From contig JASHPG010000119.1 of the NCBI GenBank assembly GCA_030038275.1, positions 53,649 through 117,648 of the forward strand: a stretch of DNA of 64,000 nucleotides, given 5' to 3'. The stretch comes from Candidatus Acidiferrales bacterium. GTDB lineage: Bacteria; Acidobacteriota; Terriglobia; Acidiferrales; UBA7541. Position numbers and translations under genes: made by a program. Position 1 is the first letter of the stretch, and each line of letters starts with the position of its first letter. Shown one piece after another: positions 50,559-59,922 of the stretch. Below the pieces are notes generated by a model, which had not been told where the DNA came from, made no database searches, and saw only the letters and a list, made by a program, of their open reading frames with translations.

Positions 50559-50678
50559 GTACGGCAGCAAAACTAGCACCGATGCGTTCCTACGCGCCGA
50601 CCTGGACAGGTGTCGCTTTCGAGAAACCTGGCGCGGCGATTCTGGCGCGGAGAACTGTTTCGGGCGCGTCCTGACCGA

Positions 50679-51053
50679 TCAAGAAGCGCCGTGGGGATCG
50701 AGTAACCGGGCGATCTCCGCGAGCAGTTGGTCGGCCGATGATTTCGCGGCAAAGCCGTCGATGCCGGCCCGCAGCACCTCGTCGCGAATCACGGGCGAAT
50801 CGTGAATGGTGAAAACCAGCAGCTTTGTGGCAGGCTGTGTTTTCCGGATTTCGGCGGCGGCCTGGATCGCGTTTTTAACCGGCATATTGAGATCGAGGAT
50901 CACGAGGTCGGGCGCGAAAAGATTCACTTTGTCGATGCATTCCTGACCGTCGGCAGCTTCGCCGAGCACTTCCCAGCCCCCTTTTTCGATCAGAGAACGG
51001 ATTCTTGCGCGTATTGCATCGTTTGGATCGACTATGAGGACGCGGCGTGACAT
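50679..51053 (-). CDS. Stand-alone receiver-domain response regulator
   Basis: MSRRVLIVDPNDAIRARIRSLIEKGGWEVLGEAADGQECIDKVNLFAPDLVILDLNMPVKNAIQ... Confidence 0.85.
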   Translation of the reverse strand: MSRRVLIVDPNDAIRARIRSLIEKGGWEVLGEAADGQECIDKVNLFAPDLVILDLNMPVKNAIQAAAEIRKTQPATKLLVFTIHDSPVIRDEVLRAGIDGFAAKSSADQLLAEIARLLDPHGAS

Positions 51054-51303
51054 GCGCGGACCACTCCTCTCCGCGGTGTTGTCGGAGGGGACGGTCCACA
51101 GGCACCGGCGATACGACGTGATTGAAAGTGTGCGCCGCTCGTGGCTGCGTGGGCGGCGACGGTGGAAATGTAGCACGAGGCAGCGGTGCAAACAATTCGG
51201 AAAGTTCCACGCAAGACGACCGCCCTATTAGGCGGCCGTAATAGTCACATTTCGCCAGAGAAGATCCCGCGACATCCGGCAACTTCATGCCTTCAGACCG
51301 GCA

Positions 51304-52929
51304 CTAAAACTTCAGCGGAAGCTGGGCAGAGCGTTGGGCTTTTGAAAGAGGAATGACCGCTTCGAGGATGATTTTTTCGCCGCGCGAGAAAAGGTTTACT
51401 TCGCCTCCGAACGCGTGGAGGCGTTCGCGCATACCGCTGATGCCGACGCCCGCTTTTTCGAACGGCAGACCGCCGGATTCAAGCGATGGAACAGAAGGGG
51501 CTTCCGCTTCGTTAACGACGCGGAGGGTGACGATGCCCGAGGAGACCGTCATGTGAACCTCGGCGGAGGCGCTGCGCGAGTGGCGCTGAACATTGATCAG
51601 GCCTTCCTGCACCACGCGAAAGACGGCCAGCTCCCAATCGCGGGGCATTCGCGGGAGAGAGTTGGGAAGCTCGGAAACGATCCGCATTCCACTCCGGCGG
51701 GAAAAACCCTGAATGAAAACACGCAGCGAGGGAAGAAGACCGAGCGCGTCGATCACCGGAGGATGCAGCAAGTACGAAAGGCTGCGGATTTCCTGAAGAC
51801 TCTGTCTGCCAAGCGAAACGGCGCGGTCCAATGCGGCGACAGCGGCCGAGTTGAAGACCGCCGACTCCTGCTGGACGGCTTCGAGGTCAAGAAGGAGAAC
51901 GGAGATGGTTTGCGCGACCGTGTCGTGGAGTTCGCTCGCGAGACGGCGGCGCTCTTCGTCCTGGAGCCTGGTGAGCTTCAGCGATAACGCGCGGAATTGA
52001 ATCGCGTGGCCCAGCTCGCGCGCGAGAAGGCAGATCGCATCCACAAGAAGAGAGTCTTGGATGAGCGGATCGGTGGAGAAGAAAACGGAGACAGCTCCCA
52101 CTTCGTTGCCGACGATCACTGGAACGGCAAAAGCGGATTTGAGGTTCAGGCCGCGAGTTTCGGGCGTCTGAAATTGGGGAGCGGAGCGCAGGTCGGGAAT
52201 CATGTGAGGGGCGCGGTCGGCGGCAACGCGGGTGTGAAGTTCGTCGCCAAAATTCAAGCGATTCGGATCGCGCCGGATGACCTCGAATTCCTTGCGGGGC
52301 GCGACGTGCCAGGCGTGGGTCAAGAGCGGCAGGCTGGATGCGTCTTCGGCCAGAACGTGAAAATGCGCGACGGGAAGCCGCGCGGCGGAACACACGCGGT
52401 GAAGCCAAGATTCGACGTGCCGCTTGAGATCGGGAGACGCGGCGGGCGGCACGGCCGGCAACCGAAGAAGCCTCGAAATCACCGAATGCTGCCCACTCGG
52501 ACCGGATTCCTCCTGGGCGAGGCGAATCTCCACCAGCGCTAACTGATTGCCGGACTCCGGGAGAGTGTGACCACGAATGAGCGCGGGAATCGTGCGACCG
52601 GATTTGTGCACGCACGCGATCTTCTCGGAGGCGACGGGGCTTTCCGTCCAGAGGCCGCTGAAGAAGCGGCGAGCGGCATCCGGATCGGCGAACATGCGCA
52701 ATACGCCGGACGTTCGTAGCGCTTTTCGCGAGTACCCGAGCGACTTCGAAATTTGCGGATTAACGCCGACGAGACGCCGACCCTGCTCAGCGAGCAGAAG
52801 GATGATGTCGCCCGAGACGTACGAAAGTTCGCGAAACAACGGATCCTTCAAAACCGATTTTGAAGAAAGAGCAATACTCTTCACGCGCGAAGGGGAGTTC
52901 GGAGCGGCGGGTGAGCTGTGGGAAGGCAT
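51304..52929 (-). CDS. NarX-type (HisKA_3) sensor histidine kinase with PAS and GAF regions
   Basis: LQDEERRRLASELHDTVAQTISVLLLDLEAV...ELAVFRVVQEGLINVQRHSRSASAEV...GVGISGMRERLHAFGGEVNL. Confidence 0.92.
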   Translation of the reverse strand: MPSHSSPAAPNSPSRVKSIALSSKSVLKDPLFRELSYVSGDIILLLAEQGRRLVGVNPQISKSLGYSRKALRTSGVLRMFADPDAARRFFSGLWTESPVASEKIACVHKSGRTIPALIRGHTLPESGNQLALVEIRLAQEESGPSGQHSVISRLLRLPAVPPAASPDLKRHVESWLHRVCSAARLPVAHFHVLAEDASSLPLLTHAWHVAPRKEFEVIRRDPNRLNFGDELHTRVAADRAPHMIPDLRSAPQFQTPETRGLNLKSAFAVPVIVGNEVGAVSVFFSTDPLIQDSLLVDAICLLARELGHAIQFRALSLKLTRLQDEERRRLASELHDTVAQTISVLLLDLEAVQQESAVFNSAAVAALDRAVSLGRQSLQEIRSLSYLLHPPVIDALGLLPSLRVFIQGFSRRSGMRIVSELPNSLPRMPRDWELAVFRVVQEGLINVQRHSRSASAEVHMTVSSGIVTLRVVNEAEAPSVPSLESGGLPFEKAGVGISGMRERLHAFGGEVNLFSRGEKIILEAVIPLSKAQRSAQLPLKF

Positions 52930-53659
52930 ATTGTGTGACGGTCTCGGCCGGGGCTGGCTGTTACGCCGATATTCAACGGGCGACCGGCTGTTATGAAAAC
53001 TGTGTCTGTCGATTGTCCGCGCGATGCAGCAACTAAGCAATAGGTGCGTTCGCGCCGCGTTGAAAATAGCTATGGCTCAATCGTGAAGCAAGCCAACGAT
53101 GGCGAGCCGCGCGATTCGTAGATCACTACCTGTCAAATGCGATAACGTAATCGCAAGTCAAAAGCTGCTCCGCGCGAGCGACCTTGATTAGAATGCCCGC
53201 AAAAAACTCGATTCGTAAATATATCGAACGATATATGACCGAAATTTACAAGATACCGATTGCGATCCCTGCGGCGACGTAGTACAAAATGCGCGCGAGT
53301 CCCCACCGTGCAGCCTGAGGCAGCAAGCCGCTGGAACGAATGGCTAACGCGAGGGGAAAGGAAGCGCCGTTGTGCCATGGCGCAGCGGTGTGATAGGTTC
53401 GCGAGGTACGAGAATTTCAAACTGGTGAGCGCGGTAGCGCGACACAAATGCTTCTCCGACTTGATTCGCGCCACGGCGGAAAAGCGTGTCGGGCGGTGAT
53501 GTTGGGTCGAGTTTGGAATTTTGACTGCCCGTGCTACGTTTCAGAGAAATTCAGGCTCACCCCGATACGCACATGTACACGCACTAACCGAGGACCAGAG
53601 AGTTACACTCATTCATTGAACATTTCCGGGCGCGAACCTATTGGGAAAGGAGGCCGGAT

Positions 53660-54298
53660 ACGAACAACGGTCCGATACGCATCGTGATAGCAGACGATCA
53701 CACGGTGGTGCGCGAAGGATTGAGCACGATGATTAACCGCGGCACGGATATGTGCGTGGTGGGAGAGGCGGCGGATTGGCCGGACGCAGTCGAGCAGGTT
53801 ACGTTGCACCGGCCAGACGTCGCGCTGCTTGACGTGCGGATGCCGGGGATGGGCGCCTCGGAAGGAGTGGCGGAAATTCACGAAGAATGCCCGGAAGTGG
53901 GAATCGTGATGCTTTCCGCATTCGACGCGGAAGAGGACGTGTACGGAGTGATGCAGGCGGGAGCAAGCGGGTTCATGCTCAAGAGCTGCAGCGGGACGGA
54001 ATTGCGCGAATGCGTGCGGATCGTCCACAGCGGCGGGACGCTGCTTGCTCCGGGGCCAGCGGCAAAGCTGGCCGAGAGGATCCAGGCGCCAGAGCTGACT
54101 GACCGGCAATCCCAGATATTGCAGCTGCTTGCCGAGGGCCGAACGAACAAGGAAATTGGCGGCGCTCTGAAGATCACGGAAGGTACCGTGAAGCTGCATG
54201 TGAACCGTATTTTCTACAAGTTAGGCGTCCGAAGCCGGGCAGCTGCAGCAGCCAAGGCGCTCCAGCGAGGATTGGCGAGATTCTCCAAAACGGCGTAA
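53660..54298 (+). CDS. NarL/LuxR-family response regulator, probable ACG (otherwise GTG 53684) start
   Basis: NNGPIRIVIADDHTVVREGLSTMINRG...PDVALLDVRMPG...ELTDRQSQILQLLAEGRTNKEIGGALKITEGTVKLHVNRIFYKLGVRSR; AGGAGG at 53648-53653. Confidence 0.85.
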   Translation, partial: TNNGPIRIVIADDHTVVREGLSTMINRGTDMCVVGEAADWPDAVEQVTLHRPDVALLDVRMPGMGASEGVAEIHEECPEVGIVMLSAFDAEEDVYGVMQAGASGFMLKSCSGTELRECVRIVHSGGTLLAPGPAAKLAERIQAPELTDRQSQILQLLAEGRTNKEIGGALKITEGTVKLHVNRIFYKLGVRSRAAAAAKALQRGLARFSKTA

Positions 54299-54441
54299 CC
54301 CTTCTATTTTCTTTGGTATTAGAACCTTCCAGTACCGCCTGCCAATATAACGAGCGGATACAGAACCTCAGGTAAACCGCATAAGTAATCATCAGGTAAA
54401 GAGCTAATTGTTTGAAAATGCGGGGTTTTTTACATTGAACG

Positions 54442-54506
54442 TGGCCGGGGTACCGCTCATCGCCAGTTCCTTCCCCTACCCACGCGCTGAACAGCGGCCC
54501 CGGCCA
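54442..54506. other. Long-range inverted repeat, possible structured RNA or leader element
   Basis: tggccggggtaccgct ... agcggccccggcca, about 14 pairs with a 2-nt bulge. Confidence 0.35.
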
Positions 54507-54692
54507 AATTTTTCAAAGCCGTACCTGATCTCGAAATCGAAGTAGCGGAGCGACTGGAACGGAATCAAGGGGCACTGGCGACCTGAGCAGCGCGTCGGTG
54601 AAAGATTACCGGGTCGCAAGGTCCTGAGAGAGCCGTTCCGGCTGTTCTCAGCTGGCGCAGATGGTGAGATGTAGGCCGGTAAGGGGAACGAG

Positions 54693-55148
54693 ATGAAATT
54701 GCCGGAAACGGGAGTGCTGTTCGTGGGTGAATATCCGGCGCTGAGCGCATCCTTGGCGCGGGTGTTGAATTCGCTCGGATGCGAATGCCGTTACGCGAAC
54801 TCGTGTGAAGAAGCATTCGCGGCGATTGAGAAGCGAAAATTCCGGGTCGTGCTCAGCAAAACGAAGCTCTCGGATGGTAATCCGCGTGCGTTGATACCGG
54901 CCGCGCAGGCGACGTCGGGGTGGCTGTTCCTTTCCTTTCCAGTGGAGGATGGCTGCTGGTGGATACCGGTGCTGGAAAACGGACAGCTCTGCGTCGAGTC
55001 CGTGGCCATGCACTCGCGGGAGTTCAGCAAGTCGTTGCTGAAAATCTTGAAGACGATCGTGCCGGCATCGCTCGAAGCGGAAAAAGAAACGGGCGCTCTT
55101 CGGATGGATGTACCGAGGCGCGCGGCGTACGCGACAGGAAGTTACTGA
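54693..55148 (+). CDS. Degenerate receiver-like protein with ExxCWW motif (A)
   Basis: TGVLFVGEYPALSASLARVLNSLGCECRYANSCEEAFAAIEKRKFRVVLSKTKLSDG...FPVEDGCWWIPVLENGQLC. Confidence 0.7.
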   Translation: MKLPETGVLFVGEYPALSASLARVLNSLGCECRYANSCEEAFAAIEKRKFRVVLSKTKLSDGNPRALIPAAQATSGWLFLSFPVEDGCWWIPVLENGQLCVESVAMHSREFSKSLLKILKTIVPASLEAEKETGALRMDVPRRAAYATGSY

Positions 55149-55204
55149 ACGCGAGAGCGAATCGCGTTCAGCGAAATCAAAATGCAGAACAGACGGAGGA
55201 GGAT

Positions 55205-55822
55205 GTGAACTCGCAAGACGAAATGATCATGCGCGCACGCCAAGGAGACCGGGAAGCCTTGGCGCAACTGTACCGGTTGTACCGCGACAACGTATATCGA
55301 ATCTGTTTACGGATGGTGCGAAACCCCAGCGATGCGGAAGACCTGGTGCAGGAGACATTTCTTCGGGTGATGAACAAGATCCATACCTTCCGGGGCGATT
55401 CGCAGTTCACCACGTGGCTCTACCGCGTGACCAAGAACGTGGCGCTGATGCAGCTGCGGAAACCGAAATTCGCCACGCTGGACGTCGATGAAACGCGCGA
55501 TCGAGACGAGTTTCTGGAAAGCATCAATCGAGCGGGTTCGCAGCAGGACGCGGACGAACAGGCGACGGACGGAGTGCTGCTGGAAGTCGCCATCCAGCAG
55601 TTGCCGTCAGGCTATGGCAAAGTGCTGGTGCTTCACGACGTGCTCGGTTACCGGCACACCGAGATCAGCAAGTTGACCGGCATCACGGCGAATAACTCGA
55701 AATCGCGCTTGTGCCGTGCGCGGAGAATGCTACGCGGAGTGCTGCAAAGCCCGGCGCCGGTGCTGACGATGCCCCCTCCGAACGCCGCGCCTTCTTACCC
55801 GCGAATGGCGGCAAGCGCGTAG
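55205..55822 (+). CDS. ECF-type RNA polymerase sigma factor
   Basis: GDREALAQLYRLYRDNVYRICLRMVRNPSDAEDLVQETFLRVMNKIHTFRGDSQFTTWLYRVTKNVALMQLR...LPSGYGKVLVLHDVLGYRHTEISKLTGITANNSKSRLCRARRMLR; GTG start after AGGAGG. Confidence 0.92.
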   Translation: MNSQDEMIMRARQGDREALAQLYRLYRDNVYRICLRMVRNPSDAEDLVQETFLRVMNKIHTFRGDSQFTTWLYRVTKNVALMQLRKPKFATLDVDETRDRDEFLESINRAGSQQDADEQATDGVLLEVAIQQLPSGYGKVLVLHDVLGYRHTEISKLTGITANNSKSRLCRARRMLRGVLQSPAPVLTMPPPNAAPSYPRMAASA

Positions 55823-55909
55823 AAAAGGCAGAGAAGCGAGCCGGAAACGGCGCGCGCGCATCTGATCCGGGAGGAGCGAGCACGGAGCACGAAAGCACGG
55901 GAGGACGCC

Positions 55910-56371
55910 GTGGAACAGCCATTCGTCAAAGTACTTCTGCTGGGAGAAAACGCGAAAGGATCGTCGTACCTGAGGTGGCAACTGGAAAATCGCGGGTGCC
56001 ACTGTTGGTTCGCGCACTCAACGAGTGAAGCCGCGGCAATCCATCAGGAACACAAATTCGATCTGATCCTGAGCACGACTCCGCTTACGAAATTCGACCC
56101 TCTCCTCGCGATTTTAGGAACCAGCGGCTGCAAAATCTATCATTGCCAACCCGAAGAGGACAGCTGCTGGTGGTTACCACTCTGTCCCAACGGGCAGGGA
56201 CGCGTTGGGAGCCAGGGGCCCACTGACAGAGCCGGCATGAGGCCGAGCGAGTTTCTCGAGATGCTCGACAAGATGCTGGCGCAGCGGCGCGCGAAGAGCC
56301 TGTCCATGCCGCAAAGGCAGTTGCCAGCCAGCACGCCGTCGGAACTGCGAGCGTTTAAGGCGGCGTCGTAA
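55910..56371 (+). CDS. Degenerate receiver-like protein with ExxCWW motif (B), paralogue of A
   Basis: VKVLLLGENAKGSSYLRWQLENRGCHCWFAHSTSEAAAIHQEHKFDLILSTTPL...QPEEDSCWWLPLCPNGQGR. Confidence 0.65.
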   Translation: MEQPFVKVLLLGENAKGSSYLRWQLENRGCHCWFAHSTSEAAAIHQEHKFDLILSTTPLTKFDPLLAILGTSGCKIYHCQPEEDSCWWLPLCPNGQGRVGSQGPTDRAGMRPSEFLEMLDKMLAQRRAKSLSMPQRQLPASTPSELRAFKAAS

Positions 56372-56522
56372 GGCTGTTCGCTTCTGAAGGCGTGAGTTTG
56401 TCCAGCTAGAAATCGTCGCGGGATAATCACAGATTACGAAGAGAAACACGGCGCGGCCGCACGGGAGAACTGCGCTCCCGAGCGGCCGGCGATGTATGCG
56501 ATGGCAGACTAGAGTCAGCTGC

Positions 56523-58565
56523 TTATTGATTCGCGCTGGTCTGCTGCCATAAGGTACGCTGGACCGTTGCACCTACGAAGAGCGGAACGGAAGGTGAGCC
56601 CGCGGTTGGTACAGCGGTCGGGAACCATGGCGGTGCAACGCTGCCTGCGAATCGCTGATCGTATAGCGTGTTTCCAGTGCTTATATTCACTCCGTGCGCT
56701 TGATCTTCGCTTCGACCGCCCATGATGGTTAGGGTACCCACGCTATTCCCCGGAGTCTCCATGCCGCTGTCATTGCCGCTGAGCATGGCAATACTGGCGT
56801 CAATCGTGAGATTGCCGCCGTTGGAAGATGGTTCCAGGTTGAGGTTGCCCTGCGTGTAGATGCCCAGAACACCGGCATTGGTGTTGGAGACCAGCGTATC
56901 GTTTGAGGTCACCGGCTGCGAAACGTAGGTAACATTACCGGTGACGTCGATATCGCTTGTGGCCGTTATGGTAACGCCCGTGGCGTTCTGCACCGTTCCG
57001 CTGAGGCCGGTAATCGTCCCGTTGACGTAAACCATGGTGGCTGAGATATTGTCTCCGCCAGGATCCGTCTCATCGGTCATCGGGGCGCCAGTGTTCGGAT
57101 TGATCTGTGTCGGTACGCCCGTCAACACCAGCGGTGTGCCTGAACCCTGAGTCACGGTAGTGGTATTCGTAGCTGTGTCCACCACGATTGTGGTAGTCGT
57201 CGTCGTCGAGTGGTAACCCGACCCTGACGACTGGCTGATCGTGTAGGTCTGCGTTGGGTTACCGCCGGTATCGGTCGTCGCGCTTAAAGCGACCGAAGCG
57301 TTCCCGTTAACGTAAAAACCTCCGCCGTATCCGTTGCCACCGAGGCCCGTGTTGCTTCCGTAAGCGAGTGTTTGGGCGCCGGTAGTCGGGTTAGTGACCG
57401 TGTACACTGGGAAATAAACTCCAGCCGACGCGGTGGACCCGCTGTATTGTGTACCGCTGTACGTTTGCATGGTGCTCATCAGAGTCGCGCTGGGCGGCTG
57501 CTTATCGCCGTTTACACAGGGATTGGCGGTGCAAGCAGCGGCACCCGTACCATTCACAACGGCCTGTTCCTGATTGTAGCTATCTGTTGGGACCGTAACT
57601 GGAGGATCGCCAATCGTAAACCCTTCCATAAATTTCGGCTGAGTGAATCCCTTTGGCGCGGTCACGCCACCCTTGGTGCAGCTTCCGTTGATATATCCGA
57701 CCTGGGATCCAGCCTGACCGATGGAGTTCTCAAACGTATATCCGGGACTGTTATCATTTCCAAAATTCCAGGAACCATTGGTGAAGAAGGGGCCGTACAT
57801 CGTTCCGGGAACCAGGCCCGCATCGCAGAGAGTATACTGGTCGATGAAGCCGCCGAAGCTTGCAAAACTCGGCAGACCGCCGGAAGCGTTTACTCCGGGA
57901 GAGCTGCTGTATTCGATGGTGAACGACTCGGTAAGCTCCTCTTCTTCAGATTGAGCGGATTGGCCCTGGACCGTAATCGTGTAGGGATAATAAAAGGTCC
58001 AGGAGTAGTCGCCGTCGGTCGCCCAGTTCGTGTCGCTGGTGTTCGGTCCCACGCTATATGTAGCTTGTCCGGGGGTGATGCTTATTAACTTAAACTGGCT
58101 ATTCCAGGAACCGTTATCGCCAATCGAATACCAGGAAGCCTGAAAGGGAGAATAGGCTGTCGTGATGGCCGACAGGGCGCCGGCTTCCAGTCCACTGGCC
58201 GGCATCGCGTTTGTCGCCGGGATCGCCGTGCTGATGGGAAGTGGAGCGGCGCTTAGGGTGGTGGGTGCCGCACTCTTGGCGACGGCATCTTTCATGGCCT
58301 CCACGATGATGTTAATGCCGGAGTCGGCAGCGTAAAACGAACCGCGATAATTCCGGTAATAGCCATTAATCATCGTGTCCGACGACGTGAGGAAGATCAC
58401 CGCCAGGCTCGCCGCACCGAGCAGAGCGAGGAGACCGAGAGTGATCAGCAAAGCTACGCCGCGCTCTCTCGCAGTACGGACCGTCGCTCGGCGACCGTTG
58501 CTGTCGTTCGTGCGATTCGCCTGATGTTTTCCGAGTGCGTACACGTGTAGGCTCATGGTTTTCAC
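56523..58565 (-). CDS. PilX-like pilus assembly protein with very large Gly/Ser/Thr/Asn-rich passenger
   Basis: RGVALLITLGLLALLGAASLAVIFLTSSDTMINGYYRNYRGSFYAADSGINIIVEAMKD. Confidence 0.8.
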   Translation of the reverse strand: MKTMSLHVYALGKHQANRTNDSNGRRATVRTARERGVALLITLGLLALLGAASLAVIFLTSSDTMINGYYRNYRGSFYAADSGINIIVEAMKDAVAKSAAPTTLSAAPLPISTAIPATNAMPASGLEAGALSAITTAYSPFQASWYSIGDNGSWNSQFKLISITPGQATYSVGPNTSDTNWATDGDYSWTFYYPYTITVQGQSAQSEEEELTESFTIEYSSSPGVNASGGLPSFASFGGFIDQYTLCDAGLVPGTMYGPFFTNGSWNFGNDNSPGYTFENSIGQAGSQVGYINGSCTKGGVTAPKGFTQPKFMEGFTIGDPPVTVPTDSYNQEQAVVNGTGAAACTANPCVNGDKQPPSATLMSTMQTYSGTQYSGSTASAGVYFPVYTVTNPTTGAQTLAYGSNTGLGGNGYGGGFYVNGNASVALSATTDTGGNPTQTYTISQSSGSGYHSTTTTTTIVVDTATNTTTVTQGSGTPLVLTGVPTQINPNTGAPMTDETDPGGDNISATMVYVNGTITGLSGTVQNATGVTITATSDIDVTGNVTYVSQPVTSNDTLVSNTNAGVLGIYTQGNLNLEPSSNGGNLTIDASIAMLSGNDSGMETPGNSVGTLTIMGGRSEDQAHGVNISTGNTLYDQRFAGSVAPPWFPTAVPTAGSPSVPLFVGATVQRTLWQQTSANQ

Positions 58566-58575
58566 TCCGGTGCGG

Positions 58576-59922
58576 TTAGTTCTGAAAATCTCCGATGGTC
58601 ATGTTGCGCAAATCCACGACGACCGAGGACTGTTGCACGAGGTAAGGGCCGTTATCGAAGCCGTTCGTGAAATGGGCGAGTTCGGGGTCCGTGCTTGGAG
58701 CTGTGCGAGCGACTAAGGAAACACGAACGGCGCGGACCAGGCTGAAGTCGTAGGGATCATTCTCGTCCTGCGGCTGCAATGGCACGTCATTACAATTCAC
58801 GGTTGAAGCGGACGGGATCGCTGCGTTGCAGTACTGGTCCGAATTATAAAAGTAATTGGCGATATCGGGCTGGTCCGATGCTTCATTGCTCCAAAGCGCG
58901 GCACCGACCTTAAAACCGATGATCTGGTCGGCCAAGACCGCGCAGCCGCTGGAAGTGCAACGCTGAAGCTGGGTGTCGGCCGAATTCGAAGGATTCTGGA
59001 CAACGCTGTATGTGATCGCGGAAGAAGAGCCGCCGACATCGACCAAATACGTGTTGCCGGTAAAACTGTGCTGAAGGCCGTTAATGAAGTTGTAGCCATC
59101 CGGTGATAAGGCGTTGTAGATAATTCCCTGCGGGTCCGAGCATGAAGATCCAGGACAGCCAGTGGGCGCTCCATTAGAACCGGTCGCCGCATATGTGAAA
59201 TCGAGATTGCTTCCATTTGGGGTGGGCGCTGCCGCGATCTGGACGGCGCCAATGCAATAATTGAGCGTGATACCCGCGTCGCAACTGAGGGGCAGACCGC
59301 TCGGCATCTGGATCAAGAGTAATTCGTCACCAGCATGGAAGCAGCTCGCATCCGTTGCCGGCGCCGTTCCCGATGGATCGTTACCGACAATCGTGCTACC
59401 CGAACTGACATCGACGGCGGTTTCGAGCTCTAGAACCGGCGGTTGCCCGGTCGTCGTGGCGGCGCAGCCGTTGCTTTGAGATCCGAAGATGGTCAGCGAA
59501 TCGAAGCAGGCGCTGGGAACCGGATAGGCATAGGTGCCTCCTGCCGCTGTGCAGGCCGCCGCAGTACCTCCCTCCGAGGGAGGAATATTGTTCTGAATGA
59601 CAACGCCAGTGGAAAACGTTAGGTTCTGATTTGGGACTGTACCTAGCAGGTTCTCTCCAGCCCCAGAAAGATCGATCTGCAACTGGCCCGCGGCGTTGCG
59701 AAGCGCGAGGTTCACGCCAGACAAGTTCTCCTGGTGCGTAATCATTGCCATGTGCTGATCGAACACGGAAAAAGCCGTGCCAGCCACGATCAAGAAAACG
59801 AGCATGGCGACCATCAGTTCGATCAGCGTGAAACCACGCGATCCGCGCTGAACCGGCGAGTCCAGCCGTCGCACCGAAGGCGCGTCGGTTTTGCTGATCA
59901 CCGCTACGATCACTTTCCTCAT
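58576..59922 (-). CDS. PilW-like minor prepilin
   Basis: RGSRGFTLIELMVAMLVFLIVAGTAFSVFDQHMAMITHQENLSGVNLALRNAAGQLQIDLSGAG. Confidence 0.85.
   Translation of the reverse strand: MRKVIVAVISKTDAPSVRRLDSPVQRGSRGFTLIELMVAMLVFLIVAGTAFSVFDQHMAMITHQENLSGVNLALRNAAGQLQIDLSGAGENLLGTVPNQNLTFSTGVVIQNNIPPSEGGTAAACTAAGGTYAYPVPSACFDSLTIFGSQSNGCAATTTGQPPVLELETAVDVSSGSTIVGNDPSGTAPATDASCFHAGDELLLIQMPSGLPLSCDAGITLNYCIGAVQIAAAPTPNGSNLDFTYAATGSNGAPTGCPGSSCSDPQGIIYNALSPDGYNFINGLQHSFTGNTYLVDVGGSSSAITYSVVQNPSNSADTQLQRCTSSGCAVLADQIIGFKVGAALWSNEASDQPDIANYFYNSDQYCNAAIPSASTVNCNDVPLQPQDENDPYDFSLVRAVRVSLVARTAPSTDPELAHFTNGFDNGPYLVQQSSVVVDLRNMTIGDFQN

Noticed and set aside
57180-57220. gtcgtcgtcgt-type microsatellite
   Set aside because: Codes for the Thr-rich passenger of the PilX-like protein; simple low complexity
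57372-58088. 238-aa plus-strand ORF opposite the PilX-like gene
   Set aside because: Antisense to a typical pilin-operon gene; low complexity
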